Shown here piece after piece: positions 1-7,134 of a DNA stretch of 13,449 bases. Source of the stretch: CAZZNQ01 sp964655775 (GTDB taxonomy: Bacteria; Planctomycetota; Brocadiia; SM23-32). A program made the translations under genes and the position numbers. The stretch's first letter is position 1. Each line of letters starts with the position of its first letter. Below the pieces are notes generated by a model. The model saw nothing but the letters and a program-made list of their open reading frames with translations, searched no databases and was not told the origin of the DNA. Location of the stretch: positions 1-13,449 of the forward strand of contig CAZZNQ010000102.1 in the NCBI GenBank assembly GCA_964655775.1, in the 5' to 3' direction.

Positions 1-900
1 GTCGGGGGCATGCTGCGATACGGCATCCCGGACTTCAAGCTGCCCAAGCACGTGATTGAGCGACGCGTGGAGCAGTTGCGGGCCGAAGGCGTGACCTTCG
101 AGACGCGGGTCGAAGTCGGACTCGACATATCACCGGGCTATCTCCGGCGTAGCTTCGATGCCGTGGTGCTCACCGCAGGATGCCGGACGCCACGCGACAT
201 GCCTCTGCCGGGTCGCGATCTGGACGGAATTCACTTTGCCATGGACTACCTGACTCAGCAGAACCGTGCGAATGCCGGCGTGATCATCCCGCCGGAGGAG
301 CGGATCACGGCGGAAGGGAAGTGCGTGGTGGTGATAGGCGGCGGCGACACCGGCGCGGACTGCGTGGGCACGGCTCGCAGGCAGGGGGCCCGATCGGTCT
401 GCCAGATCGAGCTTCTTCCAAAGCCGCCCACCGACCGGCCGGTGGACAATCCGTGGCCGACGTGGCCGCAGACGCTGCGGACCAGCACGTCGCACGAAGA
501 AGGTTGCCGACGGGAATGGAGTGTCCTCACCAAGGAGTTCCTCGGGGAGGACGGGCACGTTCGAGCGCTCAAGTGCGCTCGACTGCGGTGGTCACGTCCG
601 GAGAACGGGGCGCGGCCCAGCTTCGAAGAGGTGCCCGGTTCCGGGTTCTGCCTGGAGGCGGAGCTGGCGCTCCTGGCGTGCGGATTCATCCACGTGGAGC
701 ACAGCCCGATCGTCGACCGGCTGGGGTTGGACCTGGATGGTCGCAATAACGTCCTGGTGTCCGACGAGATGGCCACCAGCGAGGAAGGCGTTTTTGCTGC
801 CGGCGACTGCGTTCACGGTGCGTCGCTGGTTGTCCATGCAATAGCCAAGGGGCGCGAGGTTGCGGCCGCGGCGGACGCGTATCTGCGCTCGCTGAGTTGA
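1..900 (+). CDS. gltD: Glutamate synthase (NADPH) small subunit, C-terminal part (5' end outside window)
   Basis: The reading frame is open from base 1, so the N-terminus lies upstream; 299 residues are visible. In glutamate synthase this subunit passes electrons from NAD(P)H through FAD and Fe-S centres to the large subunit, which makes glutamate from glutamine and 2-oxoglutarate. Visible landmarks, numbered from base 1, are a nucleotide-binding GGGDTGAD at about residues 113-120, the family-typical stretch near PRDMPLPGRDLDGIHFAMDY, and the C-terminal FAD motif FAAGDC (GD at 268-269) followed by a helix rich in Ala/Val. The N-terminal cysteine-rich Fe-S region and first GxGxxG motif are not in the window, so their integrity cannot be judged. 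Related FAD/NAD oxidoreductases such as PreT or NADPH-dependent sulfide-type subunits share this fold, but the central region is GltD-like. The stop codon overlaps the promoter proposed for carA. Confidence 0.92.
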   Translation, partial: VGGMLRYGIPDFKLPKHVIERRVEQLRAEGVTFETRVEVGLDISPGYLRRSFDAVVLTAGCRTPRDMPLPGRDLDGIHFAMDYLTQQNRANAGVIIPPEERITAEGKCVVVIGGGDTGADCVGTARRQGARSVCQIELLPKPPTDRPVDNPWPTWPQTLRTSTSHEEGCRREWSVLTKEFLGEDGHVRALKCARLRWSRPENGARPSFEEVPGSGFCLEAELALLACGFIHVEHSPIVDRLGLDLDGRNNVLVSDEMATSEEGVFAAGDCVHGASLVVHAIAKGREVAAAADAYLRSLS

Positions 901-925
901 CGCGAAGGGACCGGTGCCCCATAAT
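897..925 (+). promoter_or_regulatory. Sigma70-type promoter candidate for the carA-guaA-carB operon
   Basis: TTGACG at 897-902 (5 of 6 match to TTGACA) is separated by exactly 17 bp from CATAAT at 920-925 (5 of 6 match to TATAAT). The -35 box includes the gltD stop codon. Transcription would start near 931-933 and give a leader of about 145 nt before the carA start at 1076. I see no comparable promoter between this point and carA. The call rests on consensus matching only. Confidence 0.6.
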
Positions 926-1003
926 GGTGAAGACGGAGCTTGGTTCCGCTGAGTGATTGCATCTGTTTTTCGTCCGAGACGGCCCGTTACGGCCATTTGT
1001 GTG

Positions 1004-1036
1004 CCCCTGTTGAGACTGAACTCGGCGGGGGTTTTT
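1004..1036 (+). terminator. Intrinsic terminator or attenuator hairpin in the carA leader
   Basis: CCCCTGTTGAG (1004-1014) pairs without a gap with CTCGGCGGGG preceded and joined as 1021-1031, giving an 11-bp stem that contains three G-U wobbles. The loop is six nucleotides (ACTGAA) and the stem is followed directly by TTTTT (1032-1036). This is the form of a Rho-independent terminator. It lies downstream of the gltD stop and could end gltD transcripts. It also lies between the only good promoter seen (897-925) and the carA ribosome binding site, so it could act as an attenuator. A smaller hairpin can form at 934-948 and another at 971-981. No PyrR-binding loop consensus and no clear antiterminator were recognised. 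Confidence 0.6.
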
Positions 1037-1061
1037 CTGTACGTTCCGGGCCGGCCAGATA

Positions 1062-1067
1062 GAGGAG
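1062..1067 (+). promoter_or_regulatory. Shine-Dalgarno site of carA
   Basis: GAGGAG lies 8 nt before the ATG at 1076. It decides the start: the frame stays open back to a GTG at 953, but that start would add 41 residues unrelated to the CarA N-terminus and would cross the terminator-like hairpin. Confidence 0.75.
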
Positions 1068-1075
1068 TATCGCGT

Positions 1076-2158
1076 ATGGATGGCGCGCTAGCGCTTGAGG
1101 ACGGCCGCGTCTTTGAAGGCGAATCCTTCGGTGCGGAGGGGATTGCCGAAGGCGAGATTGTCTTCAACACGAGCATGACGGGTTACCAGGAAATCATGAC
1201 CGATCCCTCTTACCTCGGTCAGATCGTGACCATGACCTATCCGCTCATGGGGAACTACGGCACCAACTCCGGGGACGTGGAGTCACGCGCTCCCCAGGTG
1301 AGCGGTTTCGTTGTGCGCGAGTACTGCCCCTACCCGTCCAACGCAGCGGCCGAGCACAGTCTCACCGATTACCTCCTCGAGTACGGTGTCGTTGCGCTAG
1401 CCGAAGTGGACACCCGGGCGCTGACCAAGCACATTCGCGAGGCGGGGGCGATGAAAGCCGTGCTGGCGGCCGGCGACCACGACCGCGACGAGCTTGTGGA
1501 CCGCGCGAGGGCTTCGCGCGGGCTTGTCGGTGTGGACCTCGTCAAGAAGGCCACGTGCAAGGAGACATACACGTTCCATGAGGGGGGCGATCTGCACGTG
1601 GTGGTCCATGACTATGGCACGAAACTGAACATTCTACGCTGCCTGGTGGCCGAGGGATTCCGCGTGACCGTTGCCCCGGCGACGGCGACCGCCGAGCACA
1701 TCCTGGCGCTGGAGCCGGACGGCGTTCTGCTCTCGAACGGTCCCGGTGATCCCGAACCGGTCGACTACGCAGTGGGGACGGTTCGTGAGCTGGTTGGGCA
1801 GGTTCCCATGTTCGGCATCTGCATGGGCCAGCACATTCTGGGGCGCGCACTCGGCGGCAAAACCTTCAAGCTCAAGTTCGGGCATCGGGGGGCGAACCAT
1901 CCGGTGAAGAATCTGGACAGCGGCTCCATCGACATCACATGCCAGAACCACGGGTTCTGCGTCGACATGGACTCGCTGGATGAGTCCGAAGTGGAACTCA
2001 CCCACGTCAATCTGAACGACGGTACACTGGAGGGCCTGCGTCACAAGGGCCTTCCCGTGATGTCCGTGCAGTACCATCCCGAAGCGTCGGCCGGGCCGCA
2101 TGACGCACGCCACCTGTTCCGCGAGTTCAAGGAGCTGGTCCGCCGTGGCAAGGAATGA
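1076..2158 (+). CDS. carA: Carbamoyl-phosphate synthase small (glutaminase) subunit
   Basis: CarA hydrolyses glutamine and channels ammonia to CarB, which makes carbamoyl phosphate for pyrimidine and arginine synthesis in the cytoplasm. The predicted protein is 360 residues, close to the usual family length. The N-terminal CarA-specific domain starts MDGALALEDGRVFEGESFG and includes the typical NTSMTGYQEIMTDPSY segment. The C-terminal class I glutamine amidotransferase domain carries GICMGQH with the nucleophile Cys249 and HPEASAGPHD with His334 and Glu336, so the catalytic triad is complete. The GGKTFKLKFGHRGANHPV stretch is diagnostic of CarA rather than of other amidotransferases. The ATG at 1076 is chosen because of GAGGAG 8 nt upstream. 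The 3' end overlaps the guaA start by 14 nt, which points to translational coupling. Confidence 0.96.
   Translation: MDGALALEDGRVFEGESFGAEGIAEGEIVFNTSMTGYQEIMTDPSYLGQIVTMTYPLMGNYGTNSGDVESRAPQVSGFVVREYCPYPSNAAAEHSLTDYLLEYGVVALAEVDTRALTKHIREAGAMKAVLAAGDHDRDELVDRARASRGLVGVDLVKKATCKETYTFHEGGDLHVVVHDYGTKLNILRCLVAEGFRVTVAPATATAEHILALEPDGVLLSNGPGDPEPVDYAVGTVRELVGQVPMFGICMGQHILGRALGGKTFKLKFGHRGANHPVKNLDSGSIDITCQNHGFCVDMDSLDESEVELTHVNLNDGTLEGLRHKGLPVMSVQYHPEASAGPHDARHLFREFKELVRRGKE
2129..2134 (+). promoter_or_regulatory. Shine-Dalgarno site of guaA inside carA
   Basis: AAGGAG lies within the last codons of carA, 10 nt before the GTG at 2145. It supports that GTG as the guaA start over the ATG at 2100, which would add 15 residues not expected at a GuaA N-terminus. 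Confidence 0.6.
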
Positions 2159-3707
2159 TGCGTCACAGCCGCGAAAGGCGGTCGTTGTGCTGGACTTCGG
2201 TTCGCAGTACAACCAGTTGATTGCGCGCCGCGTGCGGCAGCTCGGAGTCTATTGCGAAATATTGCCGTGCACTGCCGAGTGGGCTGAGATCGAGAGACAC
2301 AACCCCGTGGCGCTGGTTCTTACGGGCGGGCCTTCGTCGGTCCTGCAGCGCGGCGCCCCCAGGCTGGACCCGCAGGTCCTGGAGTGCGGGCTGCCCATAC
2401 TGGGCATATGCTACGGCATGCAGCTGCTCAGCCATATGGTGGGGGGCCAGGTGGAGCATAGCGGCACACGCGAATACGGCCCGGCCGTCCTGGAAGTGGA
2501 CGTGGAGGAGCCCCTCTTCGTGGACTGCAGCCGCCGTATGGACGTGTGGATGAGCCACGGGGACCAGGTTGTCGTGCCTCCGGACGGCTTCGAGGTCCTG
2601 GCTCATACGCGCACCTGCTCCGTTGCCGCAATGGGCAACGCTGAACGCCGCATCTACGGCGTGCAGTTCCACCCGGAGGTCGTCCACACCCCGCAGGGCC
2701 TCGAGGTCTTTCGCAACTTCCTGTTCGGCGTGGCCGGATGCTCGAGCAACTGGACGATGAGCTCCTTCATCGAGGAGGAGACGCAGGCCGTAAGAGAGCT
2801 TGTTGGCGATGATCGCATCATCTGCGCCCTGTCCGGCGGAGTGGATTCGACGGTTGTGGCCGCGCTGTTGCACCGCGCGGTCGGAGACCAGTCCATCGCC
2901 GTATTCGTGGACAACGGCCTTCTCCGCAAGGGCGAGGCCGAGAGTGTACGCCGGTTCTTCCGCAGCGACTTCCCCTTGAACCTCCGCTTTGTGGACGCGA
3001 GCGAACGATTCATGCAGTCCCTGGCCGGCGTCACCGACCCGGAGGAGAAGCGCAAAGTCATTGGCCAACTCTTCATAGACATATTCCGCGAGGAAGCCAA
3101 GAGCCTTGGCGAGATCCGGTTCTTGGCTCAGGGGACACTCTATCCCGATGTGATCGAAAGCGTCTCCGCACATGGCGGGCCGTCTGCGACCATCAAGAGC
3201 CACCACAACGTCGGCGGACTGCCGGATGACCTGGAGTTCGAACTGATAGAGCCGCTGCGGGAGCTTTTCAAGGACGAGGTGCGCGAGCTCGGGCAAGAGC
3301 TGGGTCTGCCGGAATCCGTCGTCCGGCGCCAGCCGTTTCCGGGCCCGGGACTTGCCGTTCGCATCATCGGCGAGGTTACTCCGCAGCGGATAGCCGTGTT
3401 GCGCGAGGCGGACCAGCGCGTGACGGAGGAACTGCAGAAGTACGAAGGCTACGCGGACATATGGCAGTCCTTCGCCGTGCTGCTGCCCGTGAAGACGGTG
3501 GGCGTTATGGGCGACGGCCGGACATACGCGAACGTTGTGGCCCTGCGCATCGTGAGCAGCTTGGACGGGATGACCTCGGACTGGGTGAAGCTGCCGTACA
3601 ACGTTCTGGGACGAATATCGAGTCGAATCATCAACGAGGTGGAGGGCGTCAACAGGGTCGTATACGATATCAGCCCCAAGCCTCCCAGCACCATCGAGTG
3701 GGAATAG
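2145..3707 (+). CDS. guaA: GMP synthase (glutamine-hydrolysing)
   Basis: GuaA converts XMP, ATP and glutamine to GMP, the last step of guanine nucleotide synthesis. From the GTG at 2145 the protein is 520 residues, the normal size for the single-chain form. Domains run in order: class I amidotransferase (about residues 12-195) with LDFGSQYNQLIARRVR, GICYGMQ with nucleophile Cys89, and FHPEV with His176 and Glu178; then the ATP-pyrophosphatase domain with P-loop SGGVDS at 230-235; then the C-terminal dimerisation domain with RQPFPGPGLAVRIIGE and the terminal YDISPKPPSTIEWE. All key residues are present. The gene overlaps carA by 14 nt and ends 9 nt before carB, so it is translated from the same operon. 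The ATG at 2100 is an alternative start, which I consider less likely. Confidence 0.96.
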   Translation: MARNDASQPRKAVVVLDFGSQYNQLIARRVRQLGVYCEILPCTAEWAEIERHNPVALVLTGGPSSVLQRGAPRLDPQVLECGLPILGICYGMQLLSHMVGGQVEHSGTREYGPAVLEVDVEEPLFVDCSRRMDVWMSHGDQVVVPPDGFEVLAHTRTCSVAAMGNAERRIYGVQFHPEVVHTPQGLEVFRNFLFGVAGCSSNWTMSSFIEEETQAVRELVGDDRIICALSGGVDSTVVAALLHRAVGDQSIAVFVDNGLLRKGEAESVRRFFRSDFPLNLRFVDASERFMQSLAGVTDPEEKRKVIGQLFIDIFREEAKSLGEIRFLAQGTLYPDVIESVSAHGGPSATIKSHHNVGGLPDDLEFELIEPLRELFKDEVRELGQELGLPESVVRRQPFPGPGLAVRIIGEVTPQRIAVLREADQRVTEELQKYEGYADIWQSFAVLLPVKTVGVMGDGRTYANVVALRIVSSLDGMTSDWVKLPYNVLGRISSRIINEVEGVNRVVYDISPKPPSTIEWE

Positions 3708-3716
3708 ACAGCAGAT

Positions 3717-6700
3717 ATGCCAAGACGCGAGGACATCCACAAGATCCTGATCATCGGTTCCGGCCCCATCGTCATCGGGCAGGCCTGTGAGTTTGACTAC
3801 TCCGGTACCCAAGCATGCAAGGCCATCATGGAGGAGGGCTATCAGATCGTGCTGCTGAATTCCAACCCGGCCACGATCATGACCGATCCCAGCATGGCGC
3901 ACCGGACCTACGTGGAACCGATTACGGCCGACGTCCTCGCACGCATCATCGAGCGCGAGAGGCCCGACGCTCTCCTGGCGACTCTGGGTGGACAAACAGC
4001 ACTGAACGCCGCTGTTCAGGTGGCCGACGCAGGCGTGCTCGACGAGTTCTCCGTGGATATGATCGGCGCGAACTACGACGCCATCCAGTGCGCCGAGGAC
4101 CGCGAGCTTTTCCAGCGGGCCCTCAAAGAGATCGGCGTTGAGATGCCATACAGCAAGGCGGTGCACTCGATGGAAGAGGCGCGCGCCGTCGCCGCCGAGA
4201 TCGGCTTCCCCATCGTCATCCGCCCGAGTTTCACGCTCGGTGGGACGGGCGCATCGATAGCCTACAACGCGGATGAGTTCGAGGATGGCGCCGCATACGG
4301 GCTCGAAGCCAGCATGGTCAACGAGGTGCTGATCGAGGAATCGGTGATCGGCTGGAAGGAATACGAGCTGGAAGTGATGCGTGACCGCGCGGACAACGTG
4401 GTCATCATCTGTGCCATCGAAAACGTGGACGCGATGGGCGTTCATACCGGCGATTCGGTCACCGTGGCGCCCGCCCAGACGCTGACGGACAAGCAGTACC
4501 AGGAGATGCGGGACGCGGCGATAGCCATCATCCGCCGCGTGGGGGTGGAGACGGGCGGGTCGAACATCCAGTTTGCGGTGCACCCCGAGAGCAACCGGAT
4601 GGTGGCCATCGAGATGAACCCGCGGGTGTCACGCTCCTCGGCCCTTGCGAGCAAGGCAACCGGCTTCCCGATCGCGAAGATGGCCGCAAAACTCGCCGTG
4701 GGTTACACGCTGGACGAGATCCCGAACGACATCACGCAGGAAACCCCCGCATGCTTCGAGCCGACCATCGACTACTGCGTGGTGAAGATCCCGCGCTTTA
4801 CGTTTGAGAAATTTCCCGGTTCGGACGACACGCTGACCGTGTCCATGAAGTCTGTGGGCGAGACGATGTCCATCGGTCGCACCTTCAAGGAGGCGCTGCA
4901 GAAGGGCCTGCGCTCGCTTGAGATCGGGTTGACTGGCCTGGACCGTAGCCTCGACGAGGCCATGGACCACGCCAATATGCGCGCGATGCTGGCGAGGCCG
5001 AATCCCGAGCGCCTGTTCTACGTGAAGCACGCAATCAAGTCCGGCATGCCGGTGGAGGAGATCGCCAACCTGACAAAGATCGATCCCTGGTTCATTCACA
5101 ACATCGCGGACATAGTATCGATGGAGGACCGGTTGGTTGAAGCCGGAAGCCGGGGGCCGCTTTCCGCAGACCTGCTCCGCCGCGCGAAGCGGTATGGTTT
5201 CTCGGACCCCCAACTCGCCGAGCTAACCGGCCGGCAGGCCGCCGAGATCGAGCAGCAGCGCCTGGAGGAGGGTACCAAGGCCGTCTACAAGCTGGTGGAT
5301 ACCTGCGCGGCCGAGTTTGAGGCGTACACGCCCTATTACTACTCGACCTATGAAGAGGAAGACGAAAGCCGGGCCGGCGACCGCGACAGCGTGCTCATCA
5401 TCGGCGGCGGCCCGAACCGCATCGGCCAGGGCATCGAGTTCGATTACTGCTGCGTGCATGCATGCCTGGCCCTGCGCGAAATGGGCTACGACACCATCAT
5501 GGTGAACTCCAATCCCGAGACTGTCTCCACGGATTACGACGTGGCTGACCGTCTCTACTTCGAGCCGCTTACGTTCGAGGATCTCATGAACATCGTGCGG
5601 GGAGAGAAGCCAATGGGCGTGATCGTCCAATTGGGCGGCCAGACCCCGCTGAACCTCTCCGGCGACCTCGGCAAGGCGGGCGTCAGAATACTGGGTACGC
5701 CGCCTTCCGCGATCGCTCGGGCGGAGGATCGCAAGCTCTGTCGGGAACTAGTTGAGAAACTGCAGCTGCGGCAGCCTCCGAGCGATACGGCCATGTCGCT
5801 GGAGGAGGCCGCCGAGATTGTCGACCGGATCGGCTATCCTGTGCTCATCCGGCCCTCTTACGTGTTGGGCGGGCGAGCGATGGTCATTGCCTGGGAAGAA
5901 GCTGACCTCGGCGGCTACGTGCAAAGCGCCATTGAGGCGGCGCCGGGGCACCCAATCCTGATCGATAAGTTCCTGGACGACGCTGTGGAAGTGGACGTTG
6001 ACGCTGTCAGTGACGGGGAGAGGGTGGTCGTCAGCGGCGTCATGGAGCACATTGAGGCCGCGGGCATACACTCCGGTGACAGCGCGATGGTGCTGCCTCC
6101 CCATAGCCTGCGACCCACAGTTATCGCTGAGATAAAGGACCAGACACGGCGCATCGCGTTGGAGCTCGGCGTTGTCGGACTGATGAACATCCAGTACGCT
6201 GTCAAGGACGACACGGTCTACCTGATCGAGATAAACCCCCGCGCCTCGCGCACGGTTCCGTTCGTGTCGAAAGCCACCGGCATCCCGTTCGCCTCTGTCG
6301 CCGCGCAGGTCATGGTCGGCAAGAAACTGGATGAACTCGGTGTGATGGACGATCCTACGCCGGAGCACTTCGCGGTGAAGGAATCGGTGCTTCCCTTCTC
6401 CCGATTCGCAGGCGTCGATCCCGTGCTCGGGCCCGAGATGAGGTCAACGGGCGAGGTCATGGGTGTTGACATGGGCTTCCCGATGGCTTTCGCCAAGTCC
6501 CAGATCGCGGCCGGACAGCCGCTTCCTTTGGAAGGGACGGTGTTCCTGAGCGTCAAGGACGCCGACAAGAAGCGGATTATCTCGGTTGCCGCAGAACTGG
6601 CCGAGATTGGGTTCGGGTTGCTGGCGACTTCGGGCACGGCGGCCGTCTTGGAGGGGGCCGGACTGCACGCGACGGTGGTGCCGAAGCTCGCGGAAGGGCA

Positions 6701-6941
6701 GAGGCCCAACATCCTCGACCACATCAAGAGCCACGAGGTGCAGATCCTCATCAACACGCCCAGTGGGCCGGCTCCACGCCACGACGAGGTGAGGATACGG
6801 GGCGCGGCCGTCAGCTACGGCGTTCCCCTGATTACTACTGCTGCTGCAGCGACCGCTGCTTCCGGAGCCATTCGGGCCCTCAAGAGGGGCGAGTTCCACG
6901 TGCGATGCCTTCAGGAACTGCATGCCCGCATGGAGCAGTGA
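3717..6941 (+). CDS. carB: Carbamoyl-phosphate synthase large subunit
   Basis: CarB makes carbamoyl phosphate from bicarbonate, ammonia (delivered from CarA) and two ATP. At 1074 residues it is full length. It has the expected duplicated layout: first ATP-grasp half (carboxyphosphate synthesis) with the metal-binding EMNPRVSR, Glu299; a middle oligomerisation region at about 405-550; second ATP-grasp half (carbamate phosphorylation) with EINPRASR, Glu838; and a C-terminal MGS-like regulatory domain from about residue 940. The two halves show matching motifs such as GSGPIVIGQACEFDYSG and GGGPNRIGQGIEFDYC. In characterised enzymes the MGS domain binds effectors such as UMP and ornithine; the exact effector here cannot be read. 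The ATG is 9 nt after the guaA stop, and no strong ribosome binding site is visible, so coupling to guaA is likely. No clear terminator follows. Confidence 0.97.
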   Translation: MPRREDIHKILIIGSGPIVIGQACEFDYSGTQACKAIMEEGYQIVLLNSNPATIMTDPSMAHRTYVEPITADVLARIIERERPDALLATLGGQTALNAAVQVADAGVLDEFSVDMIGANYDAIQCAEDRELFQRALKEIGVEMPYSKAVHSMEEARAVAAEIGFPIVIRPSFTLGGTGASIAYNADEFEDGAAYGLEASMVNEVLIEESVIGWKEYELEVMRDRADNVVIICAIENVDAMGVHTGDSVTVAPAQTLTDKQYQEMRDAAIAIIRRVGVETGGSNIQFAVHPESNRMVAIEMNPRVSRSSALASKATGFPIAKMAAKLAVGYTLDEIPNDITQETPACFEPTIDYCVVKIPRFTFEKFPGSDDTLTVSMKSVGETMSIGRTFKEALQKGLRSLEIGLTGLDRSLDEAMDHANMRAMLARPNPERLFYVKHAIKSGMPVEEIANLTKIDPWFIHNIADIVSMEDRLVEAGSRGPLSADLLRRAKRYGFSDPQLAELTGRQAAEIEQQRLEEGTKAVYKLVDTCAAEFEAYTPYYYSTYEEEDESRAGDRDSVLIIGGGPNRIGQGIEFDYCCVHACLALREMGYDTIMVNSNPETVSTDYDVADRLYFEPLTFEDLMNIVRGEKPMGVIVQLGGQTPLNLSGDLGKAGVRILGTPPSAIARAEDRKLCRELVEKLQLRQPPSDTAMSLEEAAEIVDRIGYPVLIRPSYVLGGRAMVIAWEEADLGGYVQSAIEAAPGHPILIDKFLDDAVEVDVDAVSDGERVVVSGVMEHIEAAGIHSGDSAMVLPPHSLRPTVIAEIKDQTRRIALELGVVGLMNIQYAVKDDTVYLIEINPRASRTVPFVSKATGIPFASVAAQVMVGKKLDELGVMDDPTPEHFAVKESVLPFSRFAGVDPVLGPEMRSTGEVMGVDMGFPMAFAKSQIAAGQPLPLEGTVFLSVKDADKKRIISVAAELAEIGFGLLATSGTAAVLEGAGLHATVVPKLAEGQRPNILDHIKSHEVQILINTPSGPAPRHDEVRIRGAAVSYGVPLITTAAAATAASGAIRALKRGEFHVRCLQELHARMEQ

Positions 6942-7037
6942 GCAACCGGATCGCCCGATGGCTACCGGCGTCTGAGGTGTGCCAATGCCTGCCCCGGTGT
7001 TTCACTCTCGCTCCAGGCCGTCTGTCCGGGTGCGGCG

Positions 7038-7066
7038 TTGTGTGACCTCGACCGCAACCGTATAAT
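7038..7066 (+). promoter_or_regulatory. Promoter candidate with perfect TATAAT upstream of the acetylesterase gene
   Basis: A perfect TATAAT at 7061-7066 lies 17 bp after TTGTGT (7038-7043), a weak -35 match (TTG conserved). Transcription would start near 7073, about 60 nt before the GTG start at 7135. The placement, just after the car operon and ahead of a gene of unrelated function, fits a new transcription unit. Confidence 0.5.
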
Positions 7067-7117
7067 CGGCTGCCGGGATGATGCTCCTGACACGAGAACG
7101 CGTGGAAAGACGATCCG

Positions 7118-7124
7118 AAGGAGG
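7118..7124 (+). promoter_or_regulatory. Strong Shine-Dalgarno site fixing a GTG start
   Basis: AAGGAGG, a full anti-16S match, lies 10 nt before the GTG at 7135. The upstream in-frame ATG at 7078 has no such site, lies almost on the predicted transcription start, and would bury the signal peptide behind 19 charged residues. Confidence 0.75.
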
Positions 7125-7134
7125 GACGTCAGCC

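Larger units (their letters stand above)
6942..7134. other. Spacer between carB and the acetylesterase gene
   Basis: This 193-nt non-coding stretch holds the promoter candidate at 7038-7066 and the ribosome binding site at 7118-7124. I see no U-tract terminator for the carB transcript and no RNA gene. A few short GC-rich inverted matches occur but none has terminator form. Confidence 0.5.

Noticed and set aside
924..956. Possible 10-codon leader peptide (ATG 924 to TGA 956)
   Set aside because: The ATG overlaps the proposed -10 box, so it would lie upstream of the transcript start. The peptide has no run of diagnostic regulatory codons.
971..985. TCCGAGACGG resembling part of a PyrR-binding loop
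   Set aside because: It does not match the expected UCCNGNGAGG core, and the surrounding pairing differs.
953..1075. In-frame N-terminal extension of carA from GTG 953
   Set aside because: It adds 41 residues not seen in the CarA family, has no ribosome binding site and runs through the terminator-like hairpin; GAGGAG before ATG 1076 is much better.
2163..4583. 806-residue open frame antisense to guaA and carB
   Set aside because: It is in exact codon register with both sense genes, so its stops would need sense codons TTA, CTA or TCA, which are rare in GC-rich genes. The product is His/Arg/Asp-rich with no recognisable domain, and the sense genes are certain.
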